6,589 nucleotides of DNA from Thermoleophilia bacterium (lineage in GTDB: Bacteria > Actinomycetota > Thermoleophilia > Gaiellales > Gaiellaceae). Each line of letters starts with the position of its first letter. Within the stretch, counting starts at the first letter, position 1. Where the stretch lies: the NCBI GenBank assembly GCA_029858755.1, contig JAOUEK010000115.1:1-6589 (forward strand), given 5' to 3'. The position numbers were made by a program, and so were the translations under genes. Shown here piece after piece: positions 6,482 to 6,589 of this stretch. Under the pieces are notes generated by a model that was not told the origin of the DNA, made no database searches, and saw only the letters and a program-made list of their open reading frames with translations.

Positions 6482-6589
6482 GGCGTGACGAGGTCGCGGA
6501 GCTGCTCGATCCGGGCCTCGCCGATACCGGGCACCGCGTCGAGATCGTCCACGGACGCGAACGGGCCGTGCGCCTGCCGCCATTCGACG
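6478..6589 (-). CDS. comEA: ComEA family competence protein, C-terminal helix-hairpin-helix end only
   Basis: Only the last 36 codons are in the window; the rest lies beyond the right edge. They encode a helix-hairpin-helix DNA-binding end: EWRQAHGPFASVDDL (residues 2-16 of the visible part), then AVPGIGEARIEQLRDLVTP (18-36). GPF followed by PGIG is the usual tail of ComEA, the membrane-anchored double-stranded DNA receptor that passes DNA to ComEC. Identification rests on this motif and on the comEC gene directly downstream, which starts within its stop codon (GTGA). Other helix-hairpin-helix proteins end in a similar way, but the neighbour makes ComEA much the best call. The membrane anchor and linker cannot be seen here. 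Confidence 0.87.
   Translation of the reverse strand, partial: VEWRQAHGPFASVDDLDAVPGIGEARIEQLRDLVTP

Noticed and set aside
6482..6583. Upstream ATG that would add 34 residues to the ComEC N-terminus
   Set aside because: The added residues are Arg-rich and overlap the comEA helix-hairpin-helix coding sequence in another frame. The GTG at 6481, overlapping the comEA stop, gives a normal start just before the first membrane segment.
1..6589. Phage, toxin-antitoxin, CRISPR, insertion sequence or biosynthetic gene content
   Set aside because: All coding space is accounted for by six housekeeping or competence genes. There are no transposase, integrase or array-like repeats, and no local drop in G+C beyond the short murJ/rpsT spacer.

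Overview
The window is a chromosomal housekeeping segment from a high-GC bacterium. By eye it is close to 70% G+C with strongly G/C-biased third codon positions. The gene content (comEA, comEC, holA, rpsT, murJ, lepA) and the GTG starts suggest an actinobacterium. A deep-branching class such as Thermoleophilia is a guess from the style of the proteins and was not tested.

There are three transcription units. On the minus strand, entering from the right edge, comEA (only its last 36 codons are present), comEC and holA form a tightly packed run. comEA and comEC overlap by a GTGA start/stop, and comEC runs up to or into holA. On the plus strand rpsT (ribosomal protein S20) stands alone, with its own extended -10 element, a leader hairpin and a clear ribosome binding site. 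It converges on holA with only 4 bp between the two stop codons. Divergent from rpsT, on the minus strand, murJ (lipid II flippase) is followed after 3 nt by lepA (elongation factor 4), which leaves the window at position 1 after 353 codons.

The products are a DNA-uptake receptor and channel (ComEA, ComEC), the clamp-loader delta subunit (HolA), a 30S ribosomal protein, a cell-wall precursor flippase and a translational GTPase. Linkage of comEA-comEC-holA-rpsT-lepA is a familiar arrangement in Gram-positive bacteria. murJ between rpsT and lepA is the less usual part.

I see no mobile element, CRISPR array, tRNA or rRNA, and no convincing new system. The best leads are local. The comEC frame has no stop where its homology ends and stays open for 142 Arg-rich residues into holA, while a +1 shift near 4199-4207 would give a normal end at 4162. 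The ComEC metallo-beta-lactamase motif reads HPQRDH. The rpsT leader has a hairpin with an alternative fold that would touch the Shine-Dalgarno sequence. A perfect 6-bp inverted repeat lies in the murJ/rpsT divergent region.
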